DNA of 64,000 bases, from positions 1 to 64,000 of the forward strand of contig JBDHIF010000007.1 in the NCBI GenBank assembly GCA_039587535.1. The letters are read 5' to 3'. Shown one piece after another: positions 27,569-35,275 of this stretch. This DNA is from JAWLHJ01 sp039587535. GTDB lineage: Bacteria; Gemmatimonadota; Gemmatimonadetes; Longimicrobiales; Gaopeijiaceae. Position numbers and translations under genes: made by a program. Below the pieces are notes generated by a model. It worked only from the letters and a program-made list of their open reading frames with translations, had not been told where the DNA came from and did not search any database. Position 1 is the first letter of the stretch. Every line of letters begins with the position of its first letter.

Positions 27569-28312
27569 TTACATCACCATGCCGCCGTCGACGGCGATGA
27601 CTTGGCCGGTAATGTAGCGCGCTCCCGGTCCTACGAGAAACCGCGCCACTTCGGCCACGTCCTCGGGCTCCCCGAGGCTTCCCAGGGGGATGGACGACTG
27701 AAGGTTCGCCACTTGATCCTCGGTGAGCGCCTCGGTCATGTCAGTGCGGATGAATCCGGGGGCCAGTGCGTTACAGCGGACCCCCCGAGAGGCAAGCTCC
27801 TTAGCCACACTCTTGGTCATGCCGACGAGCCCGGCCTTCGAGGCCGCGTAGTTGGCCTGCCCCGCGTTCCCGGTGAGCCCCACCACGGACGTGATGTTCA
27901 GGATCGAGCCGCTCCTCCGCTTCATCATTCCGCGAGCCACCGCCCTGGTGAAGAGAAATGGACCTTTGAGGTTTGCGGCGATGACGTCGTCGAAGTCCTG
28001 GTCCTTCATACGGAGGAGGATGTTGTCACGCGTGATCCCGGCGTTGTTCACCAGGATGCCTACGGGTCCGAGGTCCGATTCTATCGCCTTCACGGTCGTG
28101 GTGACTTGGTCTGCATCTCCGACGTCACACGAGTACCCTTTGTGTCCCTCCCCCGGGAGCGATGCTGCCGCCTCCTGGGCTCGATGGCCGTTGCGGCCGA
28201 TGATCGCCACGCTGGCACCGGCTTGGGCCAGCGCTTTTGCGATCGCGAGCCCGATCCCCCGGGAGCCTCCGGTGACCAATGCGATGCTGCCGTCCAGCTC
28301 CTTGACGCTCAT
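27569..28312 (-). CDS. fabG: 3-oxoacyl-ACP reductase
   Basis: A 247-residue short-chain dehydrogenase reducing beta-ketoacyl-ACP with NADPH. Cofactor motif TGGSRGIGLAIAKAL, NNAGITRDNILLRM (the typical FabG segment), and the catalytic Ser142, Tyr155 and Lys159 in ITSVVGLTGNAGQANYAASK. The C-terminal GQVIAVDGGMVM is standard. The ATG overlaps the fabD stop as ATGA. Confidence 0.95.
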   Translation of the reverse strand: MSVKELDGSIALVTGGSRGIGLAIAKALAQAGASVAIIGRNGHRAQEAAASLPGEGHKGYSCDVGDADQVTTTVKAIESDLGPVGILVNNAGITRDNILLRMKDQDFDDVIAANLKGPFLFTRAVARGMMKRRSGSILNITSVVGLTGNAGQANYAASKAGLVGMTKSVAKELASRGVRCNALAPGFIRTDMTEALTEDQVANLQSSIPLGSLGEPEDVAEVARFLVGPGARYITGQVIAVDGGMVM

Positions 28313-29235
28313 GCCAGGATCTCCTGAATACCGTCGAGGTCTTCCGGCTCCCCAACGCTCACCGATGGGATGCCTTTGGCGTTACGGCGGTTGAGTCCAC
28401 TGAGGACCCTCCCGGGACCGAGCTCGAGGAAGCGGTCGACACCGGAGGAGACCATCGCGGTAATGGAGGCCGCCCAACGGACCGGTGACGTGAGCTGCTG
28501 GACCAGGAGCTCACGAGCTTCCACACCCGTGGTGACCGACCCGGCGGTCACGTTCGAGACCACCGGAATCTCCGGATCCGCAAACTCCAAGCCGTCCAGG
28601 TAGCGACTCAGTCCCTCTGCCGCCGGCTCCATCAGAGGAGAATGGAAGGCCCCGGACACGTTGAGCATGACGACCCTCTTCGCCCCGGCCTTGGGCGCGA
28701 GTTCGGCGAAGCGCTCCACGCCTTCGACGTCGCCGCTCACGACCACTTGTCCCGCCGAGTTGAAGTTCGCGGGGACGCAGGTTCCGCGGTCCACCTCGGC
28801 ACAGACCTTTTGGATGGTATCTTCATCGAGACCCAGCACCGCGGCCATCGTACCCGGTCGCTCCACGCCCGCTTCGTACATGAGCTCTCCGCGGAGGCGT
28901 ACCGCCTGGAGAGCGTCTTCGAAGGAGAGCGTTCCGGCCGCCACGTGAGCGCTGAACTCACCGAGTGAGTGGCCGGCTGCGAAGGCCACGGGGCCCAGGC
29001 GATCCCTGACCACCCGCAGCACGGCCACGGAGTGGGTCAGGATGGCTGGTTGGGCGGTTTTGGTGGCCGTGAGCTCGTCCTCCGGGCCGTCTGCCATGAG
29101 ATCGGAGAGGGGGAACCCGAGAATCTCGTCGGCCTGTCGGAGCGTTTCCGCGGCAATGGGTTCGGCCTCGGCGAGCGCACGGGCCATGCCCACGGTCTGA
29201 GATCCCTGTCCGGGGAAGATCAGCGCTAGTGACAT
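28309..29235 (-). CDS. fabD: Malonyl-CoA:ACP transacylase
   Basis: A 308-residue acyltransferase loading malonyl groups onto ACP. It begins LALIFPGQGSQTVGMA, with nucleophile Ser90 in GHSLGEFSAHVAAG, a conserved Arg in AVRLRGELMYEAG and the catalytic His in SGAFHSPLM. ATG 29235 is clear because the beta strand starts immediately; the frame extension to 29355 overlaps the fabH end and lacks homology. 44 nt separate it from fabH. Confidence 0.95.
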   Translation of the reverse strand: MSLALIFPGQGSQTVGMARALAEAEPIAAETLRQADEILGFPLSDLMADGPEDELTATKTAQPAILTHSVAVLRVVRDRLGPVAFAAGHSLGEFSAHVAAGTLSFEDALQAVRLRGELMYEAGVERPGTMAAVLGLDEDTIQKVCAEVDRGTCVPANFNSAGQVVVSGDVEGVERFAELAPKAGAKRVVMLNVSGAFHSPLMEPAAEGLSRYLDGLEFADPEIPVVSNVTAGSVTTGVEARELLVQQLTSPVRWAASITAMVSSGVDRFLELGPGRVLSGLNRRNAKGIPSVSVGEPEDLDGIQEILA

Positions 29236-29278
29236 ACGAGTATGGGGTCGGACGTGAGGGTTCGTGGAGGGGCGCAGC

Positions 29279-30274
29279 CTACCAGCGCATGGCGATGGCG
29301 CCCCAGGTGAGGCCGGCTCCGAACGCGACCGTGAGGATGTTGTCACCCGGCTCAATGCGCCCCTCCTCGAGAGCCTCGTCCAGCGCCACCGGGATCGATG
29401 CCGAGCTCATGTTGCCGTAACGATTCACGTTGACGTAAACCCGGTCCATCGGAATTCCGGCGTACTTGGCCGTGGACTGAATGATCCGGATGTTCGCCTG
29501 GTGCGGCACGAGGAGATTCACGTCGTCGGCGGTGAGGCCGGCCTTCTGGAGGGCGACGTCGCATCCCTCTGCCATCGAGCGCACGGCGTTCTTGAAGATC
29601 TCCCTGCCCTCCATGCGCATGAGATGCCGTCGCTCGTCGAGCACGTCGTGGCTCAATGGATCGATGGCGCCGCCCGCAGGCCGATACAGAAGCTCCGCAA
29701 GGTTGCCGTCCGAGCGAAGGTGGCTGGAGAGGATGCCGCTGTCTCCCTCGCTCGGACGGAGCACCGCGGCACCCGCCCCGTCCCCGAACAAGACGGCGGT
29801 CGAGCGGTCCTCCCAGTCCAGGATCGCGCTCATCTTCTCCGTCGAGACCACGAGCGCCACCTCCCCCCGGCCCGCAGCCAGGTATCCTTCGGCCATGCTC
29901 ACGCCGTAGATGAACCCGGTGCAAGCCGCGCTCAGGTCGAAGGCTACGGCATTGCTGCAGCCCAAGATGGCCTGCACGTCACAAGCCGTGGACGGCAGAA
30001 GGCGGTCGGGTGTGGCTGTGGACAGGATGAGGATGTCCACCTCGCCCGGCTCCACGCCTGCCTTGGCCATGGCCCGCCGAGCGGCTTCCGCGCCCATGTG
30101 GGCCGCCCCGAACTCCGGTCGCCGTTCGATCCTTCGCTCGCTGATACCCGTCCGAGTCCGGATCCACTCGTCGGAGGTGTCGAAGAGCTCGGTCAGGTCT
30201 TCGTTGGTGACGCGGTTGTCCGGAAGGTACCGGCCCGTCGCCACGATCTTCACCATCGGGGTCGGCGTCGTCAT
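29279..30274 (-). CDS. fabH: Beta-ketoacyl-ACP synthase III
   Basis: A 331-residue initiation condensing enzyme joining acetyl-CoA with malonyl-ACP. Catalytic Cys118 in FDLSAACTGFIYG, His258 in LVPHQANIRII and Asn288 in VNRYGNMSSASIPVAL. The segment EWIRTRTGISERRI is typical of FabH. AAGGAG is present 6 nt before the ATG. It follows plsX directly, the standard order. Confidence 0.95.
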   Translation of the reverse strand: MTTPTPMVKIVATGRYLPDNRVTNEDLTELFDTSDEWIRTRTGISERRIERRPEFGAAHMGAEAARRAMAKAGVEPGEVDILILSTATPDRLLPSTACDVQAILGCSNAVAFDLSAACTGFIYGVSMAEGYLAAGRGEVALVVSTEKMSAILDWEDRSTAVLFGDGAGAAVLRPSEGDSGILSSHLRSDGNLAELLYRPAGGAIDPLSHDVLDERRHLMRMEGREIFKNAVRSMAEGCDVALQKAGLTADDVNLLVPHQANIRIIQSTAKYAGIPMDRVYVNVNRYGNMSSASIPVALDEALEEGRIEPGDNILTVAFGAGLTWGAIAMRW

Positions 30275-30277
30275 CCA

Positions 30278-31270
30278 TTACTCCTTCGCGTCGGCGGTGT
30301 CGGACAGATTGCGGGCGCTGTGCCGAACCATCCCGGACCGGACCGCGCGTGCGGCTACTGCGAGGGCGTTTCGGATCGCCTTCGGCGGTGATCCTCCGTG
30401 ACAGATGATCGATACTCCGCCTACCCCAAGCAACGGGGCACCCCCGTATTCGGCGTAATCCAGGACCTTGAACACATGCTCCAATTCCTGGCCGCGGCTT
30501 CCGATGTCGTGGAGCTCCTTCTTCAAGAGGCCCACGATAAACGCGGCGACGGACTCGTAGAACTTCAGAAGCACATTGCCCACGAAGCCGTCGCAAACCA
30601 CGACGTCGCAGGCGCCTTGGATAATGTCCCGGCCCTCGATGTTGCCAATGAACCTCAGGCCATGTTGCTCCGAGAGCAGCCGGTGCGCTTCCAGGGTGAG
30701 CTCGTCACCCTTCTCCGGCTCCTCACCGATGTTGAGGAGCCCCACTCGTGGCTCGGGGCGGCCCATCAAGTCCTGGGCATAGGTGTGTCCAAGTCGTGCG
30801 AATTGGACCAGATGGTGAGGCTTGCAGTCGACGTTCGCACCCGCGTCCAAGAGCAGACACGGGTCCTGGGCCGTCGGAAGGATCGTTCCGATGGCTGGGC
30901 GGGCGACTCCTGGGAGCGGGCGGAGAATGAACAACGAGCCCGCCATGACGGCGCCGGTGGATCCTGCGCTGACGAACGCGTCCGCTTCCCCTGTCTGGTG
31001 GAGGCGCAATCCCACTGCGATCGACGAATCAGGCTTCCGTCGAAGGACCGAAGCAGGCGGATCTTCAGCGGTTACCTGGTCGGGGGCGTGGTGGACCAAG
31101 AGCCTCTCGGGGCGCGGCCCGTGCCGATCCAGCTCAGCGGAGATGATCTTCTCGTCACCGACGAGCACGACCTCCACATCCTCGTCGAACGAGCGCAGCG
31201 CTTCCAGAGCACCTGCGACCTCCGCGCTCGGAGCGTCGTCTGTACCCATGGCGTCGAGTACGATTCGCAC
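30278..31270 (-). CDS. plsX: Phosphate acyltransferase PlsX
   Basis: A 330-residue enzyme making acyl-phosphate from acyl-ACP for phospholipid synthesis with PlsY. It starts VLDAMGTDDAPSAEVAGALEA and has RKPDSSIAVGLRL, VSAGSTGAVMAGSL, LLDAGANVDCKPHHLVQFA, GLLNIGEEPEKGDEL, FIGNIEGRDII and VCDGFVGNVLLKFYE. GTG 31270 starts at the first beta strand. The 144-nt gap to rpmF holds a hairpin, so there may be local control. Confidence 0.95.
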   Translation of the reverse strand: MRIVLDAMGTDDAPSAEVAGALEALRSFDEDVEVVLVGDEKIISAELDRHGPRPERLLVHHAPDQVTAEDPPASVLRRKPDSSIAVGLRLHQTGEADAFVSAGSTGAVMAGSLFILRPLPGVARPAIGTILPTAQDPCLLLDAGANVDCKPHHLVQFARLGHTYAQDLMGRPEPRVGLLNIGEEPEKGDELTLEAHRLLSEQHGLRFIGNIEGRDIIQGACDVVVCDGFVGNVLLKFYESVAAFIVGLLKKELHDIGSRGQELEHVFKVLDYAEYGGAPLLGVGGVSIICHGGSPPKAIRNALAVAARAVRSGMVRHSARNLSDTADAKE

Positions 31271-31314
31271 GGATCCGTCCCGGTTGTCGAGTGGGGCGTA
31301 CGTTACGGCGCCCT

Positions 31315-31332
31315 GCCCGAGAGTCCTCGGGC
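31315..31332 (-). promoter_or_regulatory. Perfect 7-bp hairpin between rpmF and plsX
   Basis: GCCCGAG (31315-31321) and CTCGGGC (31326-31332) form a stem with a 4-nt loop, 45 nt upstream of the plsX GTG. There is no T-tract. It may attenuate or stabilise the transcript between the ribosomal-protein gene and the lipid genes. Confidence 0.35.
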
Positions 31333-31414
31333 GGGCGTGTCGCAGCGCGGGAACATGACGGCGACGGGAACACGACCGACCGGGGCCGGCCGGCGCGCCC
31401 GGTCCGGGGCCAGA

Positions 31415-31597
31415 TCAGTCGATGTCGACGTCCAGGACCTGGGTGTCGCGATAGTGCCCGCAGCTCGGGCACACCCGGTGCGGGATCTTGGGGTCGGAGC
31501 ACTTCGGGCACGTGTGGACGGTCACGCCCTCAGCCTTGTAGTGCGTCCGGCGCTTACGCTTGCGCTGCTTCGACGTGCGCTTCTTTGGAACGGCCAT
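31415..31597 (-). CDS. rpmF: 50S ribosomal protein L32
   Basis: A 60-residue basic ribosomal protein. It begins AVPKKRTSKQRKRKRRTH and carries a zinc-ribbon with Cys30, Cys33, Cys43 and Cys46 (CPKCSDPKIPHRVCPSCGHY). This is the cysteine-bearing form, as opposed to zinc-free L32 paralogues that replace it under zinc limitation. It lies 9 nt after yceD, the conserved arrangement before plsX. Confidence 0.96.
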   Translation of the reverse strand: MAVPKKRTSKQRKRKRRTHYKAEGVTVHTCPKCSDPKIPHRVCPSCGHYRDTQVLDVDID

Positions 31598-31606
31598 GAT
31601 CTCTCT

Positions 31607-32125
31607 TCACTTCTCCTTGAGCTTCCTGAGCGCGTCCCATCGCGGGTCGGCTTCCTCCGCCGAGCACGAGCACGTCCCTTCGTTCAGGTTCGCGCCACAC
31701 CCGGGGCAAAGACCTTTGCACTCTGGATGACACACAACGTAGGGCTCGATCGCGAGGAAGACCTCCTCGCGCACCGGACCACTCAGATCCAACTCCGAGA
31801 CGGATGCCCCGATGACCCGGGTGCCCCCGCTCTCGACGTCCTCCTGTTCAGCTCCCTTCTCGTCGACGAAGACGATCGTGACGTCTTCGTCGAACGCTCG
31901 TTCCAGCGGCTCGAGGCATCGTCGGCAGGCCTGCGCCAACGTCCCATGCACGTGACCTCGGGCGATGACCTCGCCGGAACCGGCGAGAGATACCCCGAGA
32001 TGCACATCCACCGGGCCAACCCACTCCATCCCCAGCCCTTCCCACATTGCGTGGTCGGCGGGAACGCGTGCGTCCACCTCAACGCTGGCTTCGCGCTGCA
32101 GGCGACTGAGCGGAACCTCAAGCAT
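31607..32125 (-). CDS. yceD: DUF177/YceD-family protein with zinc-binding cysteines
   Basis: A 172-residue member of the YceD (DUF177) family, usually next to rpmF and linked to 23S rRNA and ribosome maturation in bacteria and plastids. Cysteine pairs occur in ACRRCLEPLE and in the C-terminal knuckle CHPECKGLCPGCGANLNEGT, followed by CSC. The basic-acidic C-terminal ADPRWDALRKLKEK is typical of the family. It is the first gene of the yceD-rpmF-plsX-fab series; a TAGCTT box lies only about 10 nt before its ATG, so the true promoter is unclear. Confidence 0.9.
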   Translation of the reverse strand: MLEVPLSRLQREASVEVDARVPADHAMWEGLGMEWVGPVDVHLGVSLAGSGEVIARGHVHGTLAQACRRCLEPLERAFDEDVTIVFVDEKGAEQEDVESGGTRVIGASVSELDLSGPVREEVFLAIEPYVVCHPECKGLCPGCGANLNEGTCSCSAEEADPRWDALRKLKEK

Positions 32126-32184
32126 AGTCCTGAAAGCTAGCCTTCCGAGAGGAAATGTCTACCTCCCGGTCGTTTGTGTCGACA

Positions 32185-32198
32185 CGCCCCCCAGGGCG
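32185..32198 (-). terminator. Weak hairpin between ndk and yceD
   Basis: CGCCC (32185-32189) pairs with GGGCG (32194-32198) around 4 nt, 12 nt after the ndk stop on the minus strand. It is short and has no T-tract, so read-through into yceD is likely. Confidence 0.25.
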
Positions 32199-32209
32199 GG
32201 TCTCGAAGC

Positions 32210-32635
32210 TCAGGGGCGTAGGCGAATCCGCTCCGACTCGCTGAAGAAGAACGCGATCTCCTGAGCCGCGTTCTCATCGGAGTCGGATGCATGGATGGCG
32301 TTCCGCCCCTTGGACTCTGCGTAGAGCTTGCGAACAGTCCCTTCAGCGGCCTCGGCGGGGTCCGTGGCGCCGATGGTCTCCCGTAGGCGTGGGACCGCGT
32401 TGTCCGCCTCGAGCACCAACGGAATGACGGGCCCCGACGTCATGAAAGACACGAGCTCGTCATAGAACGGCCGCCCCTCGTGGACCTGGTAGAATGCTCG
32501 TGCCTGCTCGGTGTCGAGGCGAACCAATCGCATCGCCCTCACGGAGAAGCCTGCGCCCTCGAGATGGGCCAGGATCTTCCCCGCCTTTCCTGAATTCACG
32601 GCATCCGGCTTGATGATCGCCAACGTCTGGCTCAT
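32210..32635 (-). CDS. ndk: Nucleoside diphosphate kinase
   Basis: A 141-residue NDP kinase balancing nucleoside triphosphates. It begins QTLAIIKPDAVNSGKAGKI and has the phosphorylated His115 in GRNAIHASDSDENAAQEI. Other conserved parts are FYDELVSFMTSGPV and IGATDPAEAAEGTVRK. ATG 32635 overlaps the stop of the CBS gene as ATGA. Its place behind sucCD is sensible because succinyl-CoA synthetase can yield GTP or ATP for exchange. Confidence 0.96.
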   Translation of the reverse strand: MSQTLAIIKPDAVNSGKAGKILAHLEGAGFSVRAMRLVRLDTEQARAFYQVHEGRPFYDELVSFMTSGPVIPLVLEADNAVPRLRETIGATDPAEAAEGTVRKLYAESKGRNAIHASDSDENAAQEIAFFFSESERIRLRP

Positions 32636-33081
32636 GCTTCCTCGTCGCTTGAATCTTGTTGTTCTTCGTTGCCTGTCTGGCCCTGCAGGGCGAGCAGCAG
32701 CGCGTCTCTGGTGAGGAATCCGACGAGCGTTCCTTCCCGGACGACCGGGAGCTGCTCCACGTCGCGATTCGCCATCATTTGCGCAGCCTCGCTGAGGATC
32801 TGATCCTCCGACACGCACAGGACCGTGCGTGTCATGACGTCGCGCGCCCTGAGGCCCGGACGCGCGCCGCGACCCTCGCCGGCCCGTGTGCGTGCGACCA
32901 GCGCCTTCAATGCATCACCCGTCGTGATGATGCCCAGCACCTCGTAGTCCTCGCCCACCACTGGCAGGGCGTGCAGCTGGCGCCGAACGATGAGGTCGAG
33001 GACCTCGTCGAACGGGGTATCCGGGTACACCCGATATCGAATCGCGGTCAGCGCGTGCTCTACGCGTAGCTCTTCATCCAT
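32632..33081 (-). CDS. Small tandem CBS-domain protein
   Basis: A 149-residue protein made of two CBS domains (about 1-60 and 70-135), the adenosine-ligand sensing module. Visible units are ALPVVGEDYEVLGIITTGDALKAL and QLPVVREGTLVGFLTRDALLLAL, preceded by the MTRTVLCVSEDQILSEAAQMM segment. No catalytic domain is attached. Such stand-alone proteins often control a partner according to ATP/AMP level; here it is embedded between sucD and ndk, both energy-charge enzymes, which hints at that role but does not prove it. The start at ATG 33081 has only a weak ribosome site. Confidence 0.8.
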   Translation of the reverse strand: MDEELRVEHALTAIRYRVYPDTPFDEVLDLIVRRQLHALPVVGEDYEVLGIITTGDALKALVARTRAGEGRGARPGLRARDVMTRTVLCVSEDQILSEAAQMMANRDVEQLPVVREGTLVGFLTRDALLLALQGQTGNEEQQDSSDEEA

Positions 33082-33146
33082 GCTGGTGTGCGGTCGCCTG
33101 GGAAACGGTCTCCCGTGACGACCCCTCCGTTCCTGTAGGACTCGGT

Positions 33147-34031
33147 TCAACCCAGAGCGTCCTGGATGAGACCGACGATATCCTTGGGACGTTTGGCGAC
33201 TGCGATCCCGTTGTCTTCGAAGGCCTTCATCTTCTCCTCGGCCGTACCGGCGGAGCCGCTGATGATGGCGCCGGCGTGGCCCATCTGGCGCCCCGGAGGA
33301 GCTGTCTGACCCGCGATGAAGCCTACTACGGGCTTCGAGAGGTTCCCCTTCACATATGCCGCGGCTTCCTGCTCGTCCGTCCCACCGATCTCGCCGATCA
33401 TGACGACGGCCTTGGTGTCCGGGTCGGCCTCGAAAGCCTCCAGGCAATCGATGAAATTCGTCCCGATGAGCGGGTCGCCACCAATGCCGACGCACGTGGT
33501 CTGGCCGAGCCCGACGCTGGTGAGCTGGTAGACTGCCTCGTAGGTCAGGGTCCCGGACCGCGACACGACGCCGATGGGTCCTTCTTCCACGATCTGCGCA
33601 GGAAGAATGCCCACCTTCGACTGTCCGGGCGATAGGAGTCCTGGGCAGTTCGGTCCCAGGATGCGGACCCCACGATCCGCAGCGAACGCGTGGGCGCGAG
33701 CCATGTCCAGAACGGGGACACCCTCCGTGATGGCCACGACCAGGTCGACGCCGCTGTCGACGGCTTCCATGACGGCGCTCGCGGCGAACGCCGGGGGCAC
33801 GTAGATCACGGAGGTGTTCGCTCCGGTGGCCTCGACAGCCTCATCCATGCAGTCGAAGATCGGGACGCCCTTCCCCCCAGGGCCGTCAAAGGTCTGGCCG
33901 CCCTTGCCCGGAGTGACGCCGGCCACGACCTGCGTGCCGTACTCGATCATCTGGGAAGTGTGGAAGGATCCGTCGCGGCCGGTGATGCCCTGAACGACGA
34001 GCTTCGTGTTCTTATCGATGAAGATGGCCAT
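33147..34031 (-). CDS. sucD: Succinyl-CoA synthetase alpha subunit
   Basis: A 294-residue TCA-cycle subunit that binds CoA and carries the phosphohistidine. Motifs are LVVQGITGRDGSFHTSQMIEYG, VTPGKGG, SVIYVPPAFAA, GPNCPGLLSPGQSKVGI, VSRSGTLTYEAV, GIGGDPLIGTNFIDCL and the active His in GHAGAIISGSAGTAEEKM. It lies 3 nt behind sucC. Confidence 0.96.
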   Translation of the reverse strand: MAIFIDKNTKLVVQGITGRDGSFHTSQMIEYGTQVVAGVTPGKGGQTFDGPGGKGVPIFDCMDEAVEATGANTSVIYVPPAFAASAVMEAVDSGVDLVVAITEGVPVLDMARAHAFAADRGVRILGPNCPGLLSPGQSKVGILPAQIVEEGPIGVVSRSGTLTYEAVYQLTSVGLGQTTCVGIGGDPLIGTNFIDCLEAFEADPDTKAVVMIGEIGGTDEQEAAAYVKGNLSKPVVGFIAGQTAPPGRQMGHAGAIISGSAGTAEEKMKAFEDNGIAVAKRPKDIVGLIQDALG

Positions 34032-34034
34032 CGG

Positions 34035-35171
34035 TTACGCCTCCCCCGCCAGCTCGACGGCCTTCTCCACGACATCGTCCATGGACGTGTACGCGGAGAA
34101 CCCTGCGTCGGCGAGGATCTCGAGTGCTTCTTTTTCGTTCGTGCCCGTGAGCCGGATCACGATGGGAATCTGGATGTCGATGCGCTTCATGGCCTCGACG
34201 ATGCCCTTGGCCACGTCGTCGCAGCGGGTGATGCCGCCGAAGATGTTGAAGAGGATCACCTTCACGTTAGGATCTGACGTGATGATCTCCAGGGCGGACA
34301 CCACCTTGTCCGGATTCGACGAGCCACCGATGTCCAGGAAGTTCGCCGGCTCACCGCCGTAGTACTTCACCAGATCCATGGTGGCCATGGCGAGGCCTGC
34401 GCCGTTCACGCAGCACCCGACGTTGCCGTCGAGCTTCACGTAGGAGAGGCCCGCCTCGCGCGCCTTCGTCTCCGACGGGGGCTCGGCGGAGCTGTCCCGC
34501 ATCTCGGCGACTGCAGGGAGGCGGAAGAGCTCGTTGCCGTCGATGGTGACCTTCGCGTCGATAGCCTTGACCTCGCCGGCGGGCGTGGTGATGAGCGGGT
34601 TGATCTCCGCCATGGAGCAACCATTGCTCTGGAAGGCCTGATAGAGCTGGCCGATGATCTTCGACGCCTGCTTCATGAGGCTCGGATCATCGTAAAGCGT
34701 GTTGGCCAGCCAAAGGGCCTGGTGCGGGAGGAGCCCGTAGCGGGGGTCTACCGCGAAGGTCCTGATGGCGTCGGGGTTCGTGTGCGCCACTTCCTCGATA
34801 TCGACGCCACCCTCAGCAGAAACCATGAACGTCGCGGCCTGCTCCTTCCGGTCCACGAGCACGCCGACGTATGCCTCGGTCTCGATGTCCTCGGCTGGAG
34901 TGACCAGAACCTTCTCCACCGTCAAGCCGCTGATCTGCATCCCGAGGATGTTCTGGGCGTGCTCGCGCGCTTCGGCAGGCGTCTTGGCAAGCTTCACACC
35001 CCCGGCCTTTCCTCGACCACCGGAGTGGACCTGGGCTTTGACGACGACCATGCCCCCGTACTTCTGGGCGATGGCCTCTGCGTCCGCCGGGGACGTGGCG
35101 ATCTCCCCCGGAGGGACCGGTATCCCGGCCGCTCGAAAGAGCTCTTTCGCCTGATACTCGTGGATGTTCAT
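34035..35171 (-). CDS. sucC: Succinyl-CoA synthetase beta subunit (ADP-forming)
   Basis: A 378-residue ATP-grasp subunit. It begins NIHEYQAKELFRAAGIPVP and contains VVKAQVHSGGRGKAGGVKLA, EINPLITTPAGEV, DAKVTIDGNE, KLDGNVGCCVNGAGLAMATMD and NIFGGITRCDDVAKGI. ATG 35171 is clear from the family N-terminus. A promoter candidate lies inside the 3' end of the upstream UPF0182 gene, so sucCD can be transcribed separately. Confidence 0.95.
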   Translation of the reverse strand: MNIHEYQAKELFRAAGIPVPPGEIATSPADAEAIAQKYGGMVVVKAQVHSGGRGKAGGVKLAKTPAEAREHAQNILGMQISGLTVEKVLVTPAEDIETEAYVGVLVDRKEQAATFMVSAEGGVDIEEVAHTNPDAIRTFAVDPRYGLLPHQALWLANTLYDDPSLMKQASKIIGQLYQAFQSNGCSMAEINPLITTPAGEVKAIDAKVTIDGNELFRLPAVAEMRDSSAEPPSETKAREAGLSYVKLDGNVGCCVNGAGLAMATMDLVKYYGGEPANFLDIGGSSNPDKVVSALEIITSDPNVKVILFNIFGGITRCDDVAKGIVEAMKRIDIQIPIVIRLTGTNEKEALEILADAGFSAYTSMDDVVEKAVELAGEA

Positions 35172-35246
35172 GCGCGCTTGGTTTCGTGGAGCGAAAAGGC
35201 CCATCCGGCGGATGATGCGCCCGGCGGACGGGGAAAAAGACGGTAG

Positions 35247-35275
35247 AAGCTACCAGGCCCCAGGAGGTCGATCAA
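35247..35275 (-). promoter_or_regulatory. sucCD promoter overlapping the UPF0182 stop codon
   Basis: On the minus strand, TTGATC (35270-35275) precedes TAGCTT (35247-35252) by 17 nt. The first three bases of the -10 box are the TAG stop codon of the UPF0182 gene. Transcription would start about 70 nt upstream of the sucC ATG. Confidence 0.5.

Noticed and set aside
30398..32140. Plus-strand open frame of 580 codons across plsX, rpmF and yceD
   Set aside because: Antisense to three conserved genes, no homology visible; a high-GC artefact.
32126..32209. TAGCTT box directly before yceD as its promoter
   Set aside because: It is only about 10 nt from the ATG, leaving no room for a leader, and the upstream TAGACA is at a 16-nt spacing; left as uncertain.
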